Origin: Myxococcales bacterium
Lineage (GTDB): Bacteria; Myxococcota; Myxococcia; Myxococcales; JAJYLH01
Assembly: GCA_021787845.1 (NCBI GenBank)
Contig: JAJYLH010000009.1
Span: 55,198 to 119,197 of the forward strand
Length of the DNA: 64,000 nucleotides
Direction: 5' to 3'
The notes beneath the pieces were generated by a model. It was not told the origin of the DNA. It did no database searches and was given only the letters and a program-made list of their open reading frames with translations. Within the stretch, counting starts at the first letter, position 1. Every line of letters starts with the position of its first letter. Positions 35,239 to 44,405 of the stretch are shown here, in pieces. A program made the translations under genes and the position numbers.

Positions 35239-37164
35239 TCAGTAGGCGATCGACGCGAGCTGCGAGCGGCGGGCGACGAACCGGTCCACCCCGTCGGCGA
35301 TGGCGGTGGCCATCGCGGCCTGGTACCGGCGCGTGTCGAGCTTCTTCTCCTCGGTCCGATTGGAGATGAACGCGGTCTCCACCAGCACCGCCGGCATCTT
35401 CGCGCCGAGCAGGACGTAGAAGAGCGCGTGCTTGACCCCGTGGTCCTGCGGCCGGCCGAAACGGCGGGCGAGGCGGCGGACGATGCTCGCCTGCACGTCC
35501 TGCGCGAGCCGGTCGCTGTCGACGGTGTCGGCGCGGGTGGCGAGGTCCGCGAGCAGGAACTTCAAGTCCGACTGCGGCTTCTCGAGCGTCGCGTTCTCGC
35601 GGGCGGCGAGCCGGATGGCGTACCGGTCGCTCGCGACGTTGAGCGAGTAGGTCGTCGTTCCGTGGAGCTTGTGCGAGCGGCTGGCGTTCGCGTGAATCGA
35701 GATGAAGAGGTCGCCGTGAGCGCGGTTGGCGATGCGGGTGCGCTCCTCGAGCGAGACGAAGGTGTCGGAATCGCGGGTCAGCGCCACCTGGTAGCCGCGC
35801 TTCTCCAAGTCGGCCGCGAGGAGTCGGGCGATGGCGAGGGTGACGGTCTTCTCGCAGACGCCGTCGGGACCGATGGCGCCGGTGTCCTTGCCGCCGTGCC
35901 CGGCGTCGATGACGATTTTGCGCACCTTGAGGCCGACCTGATCGGACAAGGACCAGGTCTTCTCGGCGAGCGCCTTGCGCTTGAGCGCGCGGACGCTCGC
36001 GGCGAGCGCGCGGGCCTGGGCGGCGGTGCGCGGCCGCGCGCGAGGGGCGAGCGTCGGGCGAGCGACCCGGGAGGTGGCGGCGGCCGGCTTCTGGTCGTCG
36101 AGGGGCGGCACCGGCGGCGGGGGCAGGTCGAAGTCGTCCGCGCGCGCGAGCGCCTTCGCGGCGGCATGCCGATCGGATGCGCTCCTGGTTGGCTTCGCAC
36201 GCGCGAGCGCGAGAGCTTCTCGGCGAGGCCGCTTCGTCCGGACCGGTGGGCGCAGGCGGCCCGCACCGAGCCGGGCGACCGCGAGCCGCGCGGCGCGACC
36301 TACGCTCCCCGCTCGGCAGCGATGAGCCGCCGCGCGGTAGAGCGACGCCGCCCGCTGGACGTCCGCCTTCCGGCCGGAGTAGCCCGAGAGCGCTTCTGCC
36401 ACCCGGCCCGCTTCGAAATCGGCCGCGGCACCGTCGCAAGCCGGCTGCATCGCTTTCGCCGCGCTCGCCAGGTGCCCGATGACGCGCAGCCAGGCGTCTC
36501 GCTTCTGCTGCTTCGGGGAAACCCGCTCCAGCCGGTGGAGCTCGGCCAGGGCGCGCCGGTAGGCAGCTTGCCCGCGCCCGCCGGGGGACCGGCGCGAAGG
36601 CTTCGCGGCCGCGCTCGCGGGCCGAGCCGCCGCCCGCTTCGGCGCCTTCAGCGCGGCGAGCAGCTTGAGCGCTTCCGCCCACCGGTCGCCGCGCAGCGCC
36701 GCCGCCCGCTCGAGGGCGTGCCGGGCCGCGGTCAGCTCGTTCAGGCGGCCGCGCTCCAAGCGAGCGGCATCGAGGAGCGCGTCGTCGGCGAGCGACCCGC
36801 GCGGGTTCGCCCGGGCCGAGGCGAGGTCGAGCCTGGCCGCCCGGCGCACGTCGGCGAGCTGGCCCGACCAGCGGGAGAGCTCCTCCGCGGCGTGACCGGC
36901 TCTGAGGAGCGCGAGCGCCGCCGTGGGGCCTTTCGCGGTCCGACCGACGTGCTCCAGGTCCCTGACGACCTCGAGCCAGGCGCTGCGCCGCTGCCGCTTC
37001 TGAGGATCGCGCTCGAGCGCGCGCCAGCGAGCGGTCGCACCGCGCAGCGCGATGACGCTCGGCGGCGGGCGAGGGCGCGCCGTGCCGATCCTCGCCCCCG
37101 CGGTGAGCGTGAGCGCCGCCGTAAGGGACAAGAGCTGACGCCGTTCGAGAGGTCGCAGGCCCAT
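35239..37164 (-). CDS. N-acetylmuramoyl-L-alanine amidase with helical-repeat N-terminus
   Basis: A 641-residue secreted enzyme that cuts the peptide stem off peptidoglycan. The N-terminus (PLERRQLLSLTAALTLTAGA) contains a twin arginine and a hydrophobic stretch, so export may be by Tat, as for E. coli AmiA and AmiC. Residues ~30-330 form tetratricopeptide-like helical repeats and a basic Ala/Arg linker. The C-terminal Amidase_3 domain has DAGHGGKDTG, FISIHAN and VLVETAFISN, giving the zinc His/Glu/His and the catalytic Glu. NlpD-type proteins usually activate such enzymes. It lies 47 nt downstream of mutS. Confidence 0.88.
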   Translation of the reverse strand: MGLRPLERRQLLSLTAALTLTAGARIGTARPRPPPSVIALRGATARWRALERDPQKRQRRSAWLEVVRDLEHVGRTAKGPTAALALLRAGHAAEELSRWSGQLADVRRAARLDLASARANPRGSLADDALLDAARLERGRLNELTAARHALERAAALRGDRWAEALKLLAALKAPKRAAARPASAAAKPSRRSPGGRGQAAYRRALAELHRLERVSPKQQKRDAWLRVIGHLASAAKAMQPACDGAAADFEAGRVAEALSGYSGRKADVQRAASLYRAAAHRCRAGSVGRAARLAVARLGAGRLRPPVRTKRPRREALALARAKPTRSASDRHAAAKALARADDFDLPPPPVPPLDDQKPAAATSRVARPTLAPRARPRTAAQARALAASVRALKRKALAEKTWSLSDQVGLKVRKIVIDAGHGGKDTGAIGPDGVCEKTVTLAIARLLAADLEKRGYQVALTRDSDTFVSLEERTRIANRAHGDLFISIHANASRSHKLHGTTTYSLNVASDRYAIRLAARENATLEKPQSDLKFLLADLATRADTVDSDRLAQDVQASIVRRLARRFGRPQDHGVKHALFYVLLGAKMPAVLVETAFISNRTEEKKLDTRRYQAAMATAIADGVDRFVARRSQLASIAY

Positions 37165-37211
37165 GCCCGTATTGAATCGCTGCCGGGCGAGCGGTCAATT
37201 TTCCGGCCGGG

Positions 37212-39956
37212 TTACTGGAGCGGTGGGCCCTCCAGGACCGGCAGCTCTTCCTTCCAGCGGTGCAGCAGTTGTAACGCCTGCAAGGGCGTGAGCCCGTCGA
37301 GGTCGAGGCGCGCCAGCTCCTCCAGCACCGGGGAGGGAGGCGGCGGTTCCGTGGGGCTCGTGGCCGCCGGCTCGGGCGCGAAGGGGCCGAAGCCCAGGGC
37401 CATCTGCGCCTTCGCGTGGCGGCGGCCAGCGCGGGCGAGGATGGGATGCCCGCCCTCGTCGGTCGCGGCCTTCTCCAGGTTCTGGAGCACTTCTCTCGCC
37501 CGCTGGAGCACGACGTTGGGCACCCCGGCGAGCGTCGCGACCTGCACGCCGTACGAGCGGCTCGCCGCGCCGGGCACGAGCTTGCGCAAGAAGACGATGC
37601 GATCCTGGACTTCCCGGACGGCCAGGGTCAGGTTGACGACGTGCTGCTTCTCGTGCGCGAGCTGGGTGAGCTCGTGGTAGTGGGTCGCGAAGATGGTGCG
37701 GCACTGGAGCTGGTCGTGCAGGTGCTCGGCGACCGCCCAGGCGATGGCGAGGCCGTCGAAGGTCGAGGTCCCGCGGCCGATTTCGTCGAGGAGCACCAGG
37801 CTCTTGTTGGTCGCGTGGCGCAGGATGTTCGCGGTCTCGCTCATCTCGACCATGAAGGTCGACTGGCCTCGCGCGAGGTCGTCGCCCGCGCCGACCCGGG
37901 TGAAGATGCGGTCGCAGACGCCGATGGTCGCCTCCCGCGCCGGCACGAACGAGCCCATCTGCGCGAGCACCACGACGAGCGCCACCTGCCGCATCGCGGT
38001 GCTCTTGCCGGCCATGTTGGGGCCGGTGAGGACGACGAGCCGGTGCTGGTGGTCGACCTCGATGTCGTTGGGCACGAACGGCTCTGGCACCCGGGCGCGC
38101 TCGACCACCGCGTGCCGCCCTTCGAGGATGCGGATCTGGTCGCCCTCGTTTACCTGCGGCCGGCGGTAGTCGTAGTCGGCCGCGAGCCGAGCCAGACCGG
38201 TGAGGACATCCAGGAGCGCCACGTGCTCCGCGGCGGCGGTGATCGCGCTCGCGGCGTCGAGGACCTCCTGGCGCAACTCCTCGAAGAGCTTGGCTTCCAG
38301 CGCCACCGCCCGGTCGCGGGCGCTCGTCACCTTGCCCTCGTGCTCCTCGAGCCAGCCCGTCACGTAGCGCTCGCCGTTGGCGGTGGTCTGCTTGCGCACG
38401 TAGTCGGCGGGGACGCTCGAGAGGTTCGCCTTCGTCACCTCGATGAAGTAGCCGAAGACCCGGTTGTAGCGGATCTTCAACGACGCAATGCCGGTGCGCT
38501 GCCGCTCCTCGGTTTCCCTCCTGGCTAGCACGTCCTTGCTGTTCGCGCCCAGCTCGATGAGCTCGTCCAGCTCCGCCCGGTAGCCGCGTCGGAACATCCC
38601 GCCTTCGCGAGTCGAGGCGGGCGGCTCGTCCACCAGGGCGCCCGTCAGGTCTTCCGCGAGGCCCTGGAGCGGCGGCAGGCCGTCGACGCCCTGGCGCAAG
38701 AGCGGCGCCTTCGCGGCCAGAAGCAACTTCTGTAGCACCGGCAGCTTCTCGAGGGAGCGGCCGAGGAGCAAGAGGTCGCGGGCGTTGCCTTGCCCCACCG
38801 AGAGCCGCCCGACCAGCCGCTCGAGGTCGCCGATTTCCTCGAGCACGGTCGCCACGTCATCGCGCAGCACCGCCGATTCGAGGAGCTCGGCGACCGCCTC
38901 CTGGCGGCGGGCGATGGCGACGACGTCGGTGAGCGGGTAGAGCAACCACTCGGCGAGGAGCCGGCCGCCCATCGAAGTCTGGGTCTTGTCGATGGTGGAC
39001 AGGAGCGAACCCGCTTTGCGTCCGTCGCCCGAGTGGACGAAGAGGTCGAGGTTACGCCGGGAGGCGGCGTCGATGAGCAGCGCCCCGCCCGGCTCGTACG
39101 TCGTCAGCCGCCGGACGTGCTTGAGCGCCGACCGCTGCGTCTCCTCGACGTACCTCAAGACCGCCGCCGCTGCCCCCCACGCGGCCGGCCGGTCGGCGAG
39201 ACCGAAGCCGTCGAGCGAGCCGACTCCGAAGTGCTTGCACAAGGTCTCGAACCCCTGGCGCGGGTCGAACTCCCGGGCCTCCCGCATGGTGCGGGTCACC
39301 CGCGACAGGTCGGCCGGGAGCCGCGTCGGGGAGGGAGTGGATTCCAGGAGCAGCTCGCGCGGCTCGACCCGGGCCAGCTCCTCCGCGAGCTGGCCGTCGG
39401 TCGGCGCGACGAAGACGCGAAACTCGCCGGTGCTCGCTTCCAGCACGGCGAGAGCGCCGCCGGCCTCCTTGTCGAGCTTTAGCCCTGCGAGGTAGACCGC
39501 CGCCTTCGCTTCCCGCCCCTCGTCGTCGAAGACGGTCCCCGGAGTGACCACCCGGGTGATGTCCCGCCGCACGATCGCCTTGCCCGGTCCCGGCTCCTCC
39601 ATCTGGTCGCAGATGGCGACCCGGTGGCCCAGCTCGACGAGGCGCGCGAGGTACGCCTTGGCGGCGTGGTGCGGCACCCCGCACATCGGGATGCGCTCGT
39701 CGCCCTTGGGCCGCGAGGTGAGGGTGATGCCCAGCGCTTCGGAAGCGACCCGGGCGTCCTCGAAGAACAGCTCGTAGAAGTCGCCCAACCGGAAGAACAG
39801 GAGCGCATCCGGATAGCGCGCCTTCATCTCCAGGTACTGCCGGAGCATCGGGGTCGCTGCGCTCGCCGCCGTCCCGGTCTCGACCGGCAGCCCCGCCGCG
39901 CTCGCCTCTTGTTCCTCGGGTGGCGTGTCGATTGCCCTGGCGTCGTTCGTTTCCAT
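37212..39956 (-). CDS. mutS: DNA mismatch repair ATPase MutS
   Basis: MutS recognises mispaired bases and recruits MutL. The 914-residue protein has the mismatch-probing GDFYELFFEDA near the N-terminus, connector, lever and clamp domains, and an ABC-type ATPase: GPNMAGKSTAMRQ, LDEIGRGTSTFDGLAIAWA and THYHEL. The start is ATG 39956 (GAGG 5 nt upstream); an ATG at 39974 and one at 39992 lack as good a site. MutL is not in the window. It lies just upstream of the amidase. Confidence 0.95.
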   Translation of the reverse strand: METNDARAIDTPPEEQEASAAGLPVETGTAASAATPMLRQYLEMKARYPDALLFFRLGDFYELFFEDARVASEALGITLTSRPKGDERIPMCGVPHHAAKAYLARLVELGHRVAICDQMEEPGPGKAIVRRDITRVVTPGTVFDDEGREAKAAVYLAGLKLDKEAGGALAVLEASTGEFRVFVAPTDGQLAEELARVEPRELLLESTPSPTRLPADLSRVTRTMREAREFDPRQGFETLCKHFGVGSLDGFGLADRPAAWGAAAAVLRYVEETQRSALKHVRRLTTYEPGGALLIDAASRRNLDLFVHSGDGRKAGSLLSTIDKTQTSMGGRLLAEWLLYPLTDVVAIARRQEAVAELLESAVLRDDVATVLEEIGDLERLVGRLSVGQGNARDLLLLGRSLEKLPVLQKLLLAAKAPLLRQGVDGLPPLQGLAEDLTGALVDEPPASTREGGMFRRGYRAELDELIELGANSKDVLARRETEERQRTGIASLKIRYNRVFGYFIEVTKANLSSVPADYVRKQTTANGERYVTGWLEEHEGKVTSARDRAVALEAKLFEELRQEVLDAASAITAAAEHVALLDVLTGLARLAADYDYRRPQVNEGDQIRILEGRHAVVERARVPEPFVPNDIEVDHQHRLVVLTGPNMAGKSTAMRQVALVVVLAQMGSFVPAREATIGVCDRIFTRVGAGDDLARGQSTFMVEMSETANILRHATNKSLVLLDEIGRGTSTFDGLAIAWAVAEHLHDQLQCRTIFATHYHELTQLAHEKQHVVNLTLAVREVQDRIVFLRKLVPGAASRSYGVQVATLAGVPNVVLQRAREVLQNLEKAATDEGGHPILARAGRRHAKAQMALGFGPFAPEPAATSPTEPPPPSPVLEELARLDLDGLTPLQALQLLHRWKEELPVLEGPPLQ

Positions 39957-40047
39957 CCGCACCTCGAGGCTCGGCATCGTAGCAACCCTCATGCCGGTCG
40001 AAGGACGGGCGTTTCGAGCCCGCCTGCCCTCGCTGATTCGCCCGGCC

Positions 40048-40082
40048 GTCTCAAAATGAGACTGTCAGTCCCAAATTGAGAC
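40048..40082. promoter_or_regulatory. Pair of palindromes upstream of a sigma-54 promoter
   Basis: GTCTCAAAATGAGAC (40048-40062) is a perfect palindrome with 6-bp arms and an AAA spacer. GTCCCAAATTGAGAC (40068-40082) is the same with one mismatch. Their centres are 20 bp apart, two helical turns, and they lie 55-90 bp upstream of the -24/-12 element. This is how activator (enhancer) sites for sigma-54 promoters are arranged. Confidence 0.65.
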
Positions 40083-40135
40083 CGGCCTCCCCGCTTGGAG
40101 CGCGTCCGGAGCCGACGGAGCGCCGAAAGCACCGT

Positions 40136-40151
40136 CGGCACGAGACTTGCT
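40136..40151 (+). promoter_or_regulatory. Sigma-54 (RpoN) promoter
   Basis: CGGCACGAGACTTGCT matches the consensus TGGCACG-N4-TTGCT/A at all but the first base. The GG (40137-40138) and GC (40149-40150) are separated by exactly 10 bp, the invariant sigma-54 spacing. Transcription would start near 40162, 14 nt before the ATG at 40176. It needs an NtrC-type activator; none is encoded here. Confidence 0.7.
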
Positions 40152-40175
40152 AAAAGCGCTCGCGGGAGGGAGCCG

Positions 40176-40754
40176 ATGGCTCTCGTGAATTCCTGGCGGC
40201 TCTGGCTGCGCAGGTGGGCTCAGCGACTGCGGGCGGCGCTCGCGGCGGTCGCCGGGTCCAACTCGCCCTCGCCCGGCTCGCCGGCCGCTTCGGGCCGCGG
40301 GGGCAAGCGCCGGTGGTGGGCGGCACGACCGTCGCGGACCGCGAGCAGCTCGGCCATCACCGAGACGGCGATCTCGCCGGGGCGTTTCGAGCCGAGATCG
40401 AGCCCCACCGGAGAGTACACGCGCGGGTCGCGCGAGGGGTCGAGGCCGGCGTCGTGGCGGATGTTGCGGAAGACGACCGCGATTTTCCGCCTGGAGCCGA
40501 TGCACCCGATGTACCGGGCCTTCGTCGGCAGGGCGGCGCGCAAGACCCGTTCGTCCATCTCGTGGCACCGGGTGACGATGACCACGAAATCGCCGGGACC
40601 GACAATCGCGAGCGCCCGTTCGGGCGTGTCGGCTTCGAACGAGACGCGTGAGGCGCCCTCGGAGACGAGCGCGAGCCGCTCCGGACGATCGTCGGCGACG
40701 GTCACCCGCCATTCGGAGGCGAGGGCGAGGTCGGCGATTTTCAGGCCGACGTGA
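40176..40754 (+). CDS. Possible sigma-54-driven small gene, antisense to xdhC
   Basis: An ATG preceded by GGGAGGG (7-13 nt upstream) and by a sigma-54 promoter opens a 192-codon frame. The first ~25 residues, MALVNSWRLWLRRWAQRLRAALA, form a basic amphipathic helix. Beyond ~40 the frame is Ser/Arg/Pro-rich and lies on the opposite strand to the conserved xdhC coding region, so the long frame is probably a shadow. Either a short peptide or an antisense RNA is being made. Low confidence as a protein. Confidence 0.3.
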   Translation: MALVNSWRLWLRRWAQRLRAALAAVAGSNSPSPGSPAASGRGGKRRWWAARPSRTASSSAITETAISPGRFEPRSSPTGEYTRGSREGSRPASWRMLRKTTAIFRLEPMHPMYRAFVGRAARKTRSSISWHRVTMTTKSPGPTIASARSGVSASNETREAPSETSASRSGRSSATVTRHSEARARSAIFRPT

Positions 40755-41116
40755 CCGGCGCCGAAGACGACCAGCCGCTCCCGCGGGCGCACGGGGTCGA
40801 GGAGCACCTGGATCTCGCCGCCGCACTTCATCCCGAGGTTAACTTCACCGGTGTCGGAGAGCGTCGCGTCGAAGAGGACCGGCTCCGCTTCCGGTCGGCC
40901 GATGAGCTCGATCGCTTCCCGGATGACCGTCGCCTCCAGGGGGCCGCCGCCGATGGTCCCGACGATCGCCCCTCCGGAGCGCACCAGCATCCGGGCACCG
41001 CTGTCGCGGGGCGTCGAGCGGATCGCGCCGGCAACGGTGCAGAGGACGAACGGCTCTCCTTCGACCTCGAGCCGCGCGGCCTCGTCGAAGACGGATGGGG
41101 TTTTCAAGCTCGTCAC
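40220..41116 (-). CDS. XdhC-family molybdenum-cofactor insertion protein
   Basis: XdhC loads molybdenum cofactor into xanthine dehydrogenase-type enzymes. The ~298-residue protein has an N-terminal XdhC domain with STPRDSGARMLV and TIGGGPLEATV, conserved NLGMKCGGE with its Cys, then a C-terminal Rossmann domain (VVFGAGHVGLKIADLA, TRCHEMDERVL, IGCIGSRRK). The last ~35 residues look non-conserved and are antisense to a sigma-54-driven transcript. No xdhA or xdhB is nearby. The start is uncertain: GTG 41116 or TTG 41134. Confidence 0.85.
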   Translation of the reverse strand: MTSLKTPSVFDEAARLEVEGEPFVLCTVAGAIRSTPRDSGARMLVRSGGAIVGTIGGGPLEATVIREAIELIGRPEAEPVLFDATLSDTGEVNLGMKCGGEIQVLLDPVRPRERLVVFGAGHVGLKIADLALASEWRVTVADDRPERLALVSEGASRVSFEADTPERALAIVGPGDFVVIVTRCHEMDERVLRAALPTKARYIGCIGSRRKIAVVFRNIRHDAGLDPSRDPRVYSPVGLDLGSKRPGEIAVSVMAELLAVRDGRAAHHRRLPPRPEAAGEPGEGELDPATAASAARSR

Positions 41117-41268
41117 CGGCTGGGAGACTAGCAAAGGTTTCCCGAATGAGCCCCGCTCGTTCCGAGCGCATCGAGGAACGAGCGGGGCTCGCGGCGGAAC
41201 CCGAAGCGTCGAGCGGGCCGCGAGACGGAAGCTCGCGACCCGCCCGTAGACGATCCGGGGATGGCCCG

Positions 41269-43581
41269 CTACCGCTCGATCTGACGCACCGAGAACGCGT
41301 TGATCTGCGTCGTCAGGTCATCCATGTTGTTCGAGTTGAAGTCCATCACGCCCTCGTAGGTGAGCGAGCCCGACCCACCGTTGAGCGAGACCGACTGCAC
41401 GAGGAACTGCGGGTTCGCGGTGTTGTCCGCGCCGGTCGAGTCCTTGCCGTTCGGCAGGAAGTAGTCGACGGCCGGGCTGGGCGGAACCGGAATCGTGAAG
41501 CTCCCTGCGGTCGTTCCCCACTTGCTGGTGTCCGCGGGCAGATAGATGCTCCACTCGCCCTCGCCCTTGGTGCCACCGATGTCGAGGCGATAGAAGGCCG
41601 CGCCGTCGACCCCGGTCGCCAGAGTGAAGGTCCGGCTCCCCTCGTCCAGGGCCGGGTTGGGGATGCCCATGAACGAGCCGGAGAACGTGATGTCGTTCGG
41701 CGTCGTCGTCGAGTAGGTGAGGTTCTGCGGGAACTGGACGAGGCCGGAGAGGATGGTCCCGCCGCTGCTGCTGGACCCGCTCCCGCTTCCGGACCCACTC
41801 GCGCTGGTGCTCAGCTTGGAGAGGTCGGCGGCGAGTGCCAGGCTGAGGAAGGGCGAGGTTTCCAGGCCGCCGTGGCGCGGCGCGAACCGCATCGAGAGCT
41901 GGCCGGCGTTCAAGCCGTCCCCGCCCGCGTCGACCTTGCCCGTGCAGGCCGGCGTGCTCGCGGAGCAACCGCTGTCCATGCCGCCGGTGAGCCCGAGCGG
42001 AACCATGCCCTGCGGGTCGTTGAGCGCGCCGGCGAGGACGATGGCGGCCGAGAGCTCCGTCTGAGTGGTGCCGTCGGAGGCGGTGTACTTCGGGAGGTCC
42101 GGCAGCGTTACCGTCGCCCGCAAGCGCTGCAGGGTGTCGAGCGGCACCTTGCCGGTGATGTCCATCGGCTGCTGCGGGGTCGCCTCCGCGGTCGCGTCGA
42201 CGCCGGTGGCGACGCCGGACTCGAGCTTGCCCAGGAGCGGCAGGATGCCGGCGAGGACCGAGCCGACGTTGATGTTGCTGGTGCCGCCGCTGAGGATCGG
42301 CCCCAAGGCGGCGGTCACGTCCTGGAACTGCGCGTTGCCGCCCAGCCCCCACACCGAACGCATCCCGACCGGCAGCGTCACCGCGTAGTCCTTCTTGAAC
42401 ATCTGGGTGCCCAGGCCGATGACGGTGCCCTGCGGGAGCGAGATCTTCTGCGAATTTCCGCCGAGGTCGATGGTGGTCGGGACCATGTCGCCCACCAGGC
42501 TCGTGAGCTGCAGGTCGATGAGGTTGCCCGGAATCGAGCCGCCGAACAGCGCGATGTGGACGGTGCCCTGGATGTCGGAGAGGCCGTCGAAGTCGGTGTC
42601 CTTCATCGTGCCGGTCAGGGTCGCGTTGTTCGAGGACGGCTTCAAGTAGGCGATGAGGTCGTTGCCGGTGACGCCGACCATGGTCAGGTAGGCGTAGTCG
42701 GCGTCGAAGACGGAGATGGTCTGCGCGCTCCCGTCGGCCCCGTCGATCAGCGCGATGCCGTTCGAGTCGGTGGTGTTCGAGTTGGCGCCGACGAAGACGG
42801 TGGCGCCGCTGACGGGCCGGTGGCTGCCGAGATCCTCGACGACGACCTGGGTCTTGCCGCTCGGCGCGTTGGCGTAGTTGACGACGGTGGCCGGCGCGCA
42901 GGCGGTGCCGCCGATGGTCGCCTTGACCTCGAGCTGGCCGGTGGTCGCCCCGCCGGTCAGGGTGCCGGTGATGCTGGAGCCGGAGACCGTCGCGCCGGTG
43001 CTGTTCGCCGTGTCGTCGACGGTCCAGGTCGCGTCACCCTGGTAGGCGACGGTCTTGTGGCTGGAGTCGGCCGCGAGGAGGGTGAAGGCCGTGGTCGAGC
43101 CCTGGTGGACGACCGCGTTCACGGGGAGCACCGTGCAGCTCGCGACGCCGCTCGACGCCGGCGCCGGCTGGCACTGGCCGTCCAGGCAGAAGTTGCCGCT
43201 GCCGCACTCGCTGTTCGAGGCGCACGCCGGCGGCAGGCACTGGGCGTCGTCGCAGACGTACTTCGAGTAGGTCGCATCGAAGCTCGAGAGCGCGTGGCAG
43301 TCGGAGTCGTTCTGGCAGATCGGGTGGCATTGGCTGGAGACGCACAGCCAGTTGTACTGGTTCGCGCTGACGCCGCCGGCGCACTCCAAGCCGTTCTTGC
43401 ACTTGCAGGTGCTCGGGTCGAGCGGGTTCTTCGCGCAGATCGCGAACATCGGGTCGACGCCCGCGTCGGGCGTGCCGTTCTTTTGCGTCCCGCAGCCGGT
43501 GGCGACGAGCGCGCAGCCGGCGAGCAGGACGACCGCGGCCGTTTTCGAGGCCGTCGTCAGCAGGTGAATTGCCTTTCGCAT
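41269..43581 (-). CDS. Large cysteine-rich lipoprotein
   Basis: A 770-residue lipoprotein with a signal peptide ending at a classical lipobox LLAGC (Cys23). Residues ~45-145 contain about 17 cysteines in short CxxxxC-type clusters (CKCKNGLEC, CQNDSDCHAL, CVCDDAQC-like, CGSGNFCLDGQC), an EGF-like or tick-box pattern seen in surface proteins of Myxococcota. The rest is beta-rich, Ser/Thr/Gly-rich, with Ig-like segments (~170-260) and a GSGSGSGSSSS spacer near 585. Probable cell-surface adhesin or sensor. No enzymatic motif. The gene stands alone. Confidence 0.8.
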   Translation of the reverse strand: MRKAIHLLTTASKTAAVVLLAGCALVATGCGTQKNGTPDAGVDPMFAICAKNPLDPSTCKCKNGLECAGGVSANQYNWLCVSSQCHPICQNDSDCHALSSFDATYSKYVCDDAQCLPPACASNSECGSGNFCLDGQCQPAPASSGVASCTVLPVNAVVHQGSTTAFTLLAADSSHKTVAYQGDATWTVDDTANSTGATVSGSSITGTLTGGATTGQLEVKATIGGTACAPATVVNYANAPSGKTQVVVEDLGSHRPVSGATVFVGANSNTTDSNGIALIDGADGSAQTISVFDADYAYLTMVGVTGNDLIAYLKPSSNNATLTGTMKDTDFDGLSDIQGTVHIALFGGSIPGNLIDLQLTSLVGDMVPTTIDLGGNSQKISLPQGTVIGLGTQMFKKDYAVTLPVGMRSVWGLGGNAQFQDVTAALGPILSGGTSNINVGSVLAGILPLLGKLESGVATGVDATAEATPQQPMDITGKVPLDTLQRLRATVTLPDLPKYTASDGTTQTELSAAIVLAGALNDPQGMVPLGLTGGMDSGCSASTPACTGKVDAGGDGLNAGQLSMRFAPRHGGLETSPFLSLALAADLSKLSTSASGSGSGSGSSSSGGTILSGLVQFPQNLTYSTTTPNDITFSGSFMGIPNPALDEGSRTFTLATGVDGAAFYRLDIGGTKGEGEWSIYLPADTSKWGTTAGSFTIPVPPSPAVDYFLPNGKDSTGADNTANPQFLVQSVSLNGGSGSLTYEGVMDFNSNNMDDLTTQINAFSVRQIER

Positions 43582-43782
43582 CGTGTGCTCCTCGTTGGGA
43601 TGGGGACCGCTTGCGGTTCGCCGGTGCCCGCCCTAAGCCAAGGCGACGGCGCTCGAAAAAGTGGCGGGCATGGAAGCACCGCGACCGGCTCGGAGTCAAG
43701 GGCTCAGGACAACGCGATGCGTTAGAAACCCCCGGGTTTTCCGCTCGGGCACGCTTGAGCAGGACCGGCGGTCCCGAGGACA

Positions 43783-44259
43783 ATGAGCTCTGTGGCGCAT
43801 CACCGGTGGGAGTCGGTCGCGGACGTATTGGGGCGAGTGGTGCGCGGCCTCGACATCGAGAAGCAGTTGCGCTCCCGCTCGGTCGAGCCAGCGTGGCGGC
43901 GGGCGGTGGGCGAGAAGATGGCGCTCGGCACCCGGCCGTCGCGGCTGAAGGGCGGGGTGCTCCTGGTGGAAACCCGGTCGGCGGCCTGGATGACCGAGGC
44001 GTCGCTGTTGCGGGAGGGCATCCGCGCCGCGGTCAACCGGGAGCTCGGGGGCGATTTCGTTCGGGAGCTGCGGTTCCGCTTAGGGGCAGGGTTTCCACCT
44101 ATCGGCAGCGGTGCGGGAACCCGGCTATCGGTGTCGGAGGACGAGGTCCAGCGCGAGGTCGAGCGGTTGAGCGCATCGAGCGCGGCCGGAGCGCGTCTGG
44201 TCGCCCGGGCGCGCGCGCTCCAGCGCAAGAAGGCCGCGCGGGCCGGTAAACCGCGATGA
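43783..44259 (+). CDS. DUF721 (DciA-like) protein
   Basis: A 158-residue protein. Residues ~10-105 match the DUF721 pattern: helix DVLGRVVRGLDIEKQLR, W-x2-AVG near 39, then LKGGVLLVETRSAAWMTEASLLREGI. In DciA-type members this domain loads the replicative helicase DnaB. The C-terminus is Arg/Lys/Ala-rich and probably binds nucleic acid. Function in this bacterium is inferred from the family. Confidence 0.75.
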   Translation: MSSVAHHRWESVADVLGRVVRGLDIEKQLRSRSVEPAWRRAVGEKMALGTRPSRLKGGVLLVETRSAAWMTEASLLREGIRAAVNRELGGDFVRELRFRLGAGFPPIGSGAGTRLSVSEDEVQREVERLSASSAAGARLVARARALQRKKAARAGKPR

Positions 44260-44296
44260 TGAGCGAACGGGAAGCCCGCGCGGCTCACGCTCGCCA

Positions 44297-44340
44297 GATC
44301 AGACCGATCGGACCGATCCGACCGATCGCTCCAATCGGTC
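44297..44340. repeat. GATCGGACC tandem array, copy 3
   Basis: Units GATCAGACC, GATCGGACC, GATCCGACC, GATCGCTCC and a decayed AATCGGTCT. It lies 38 nt after the stop of the DUF721 gene, between convergent genes. Confidence 0.85.
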
Positions 44341-44405
44341 TGCGCGAGAACGGGAGCCCCTCGCTGGGTGACGTGAGCGCTCCCGCTGGGCGCTTGCGCA
44401 GCCGC

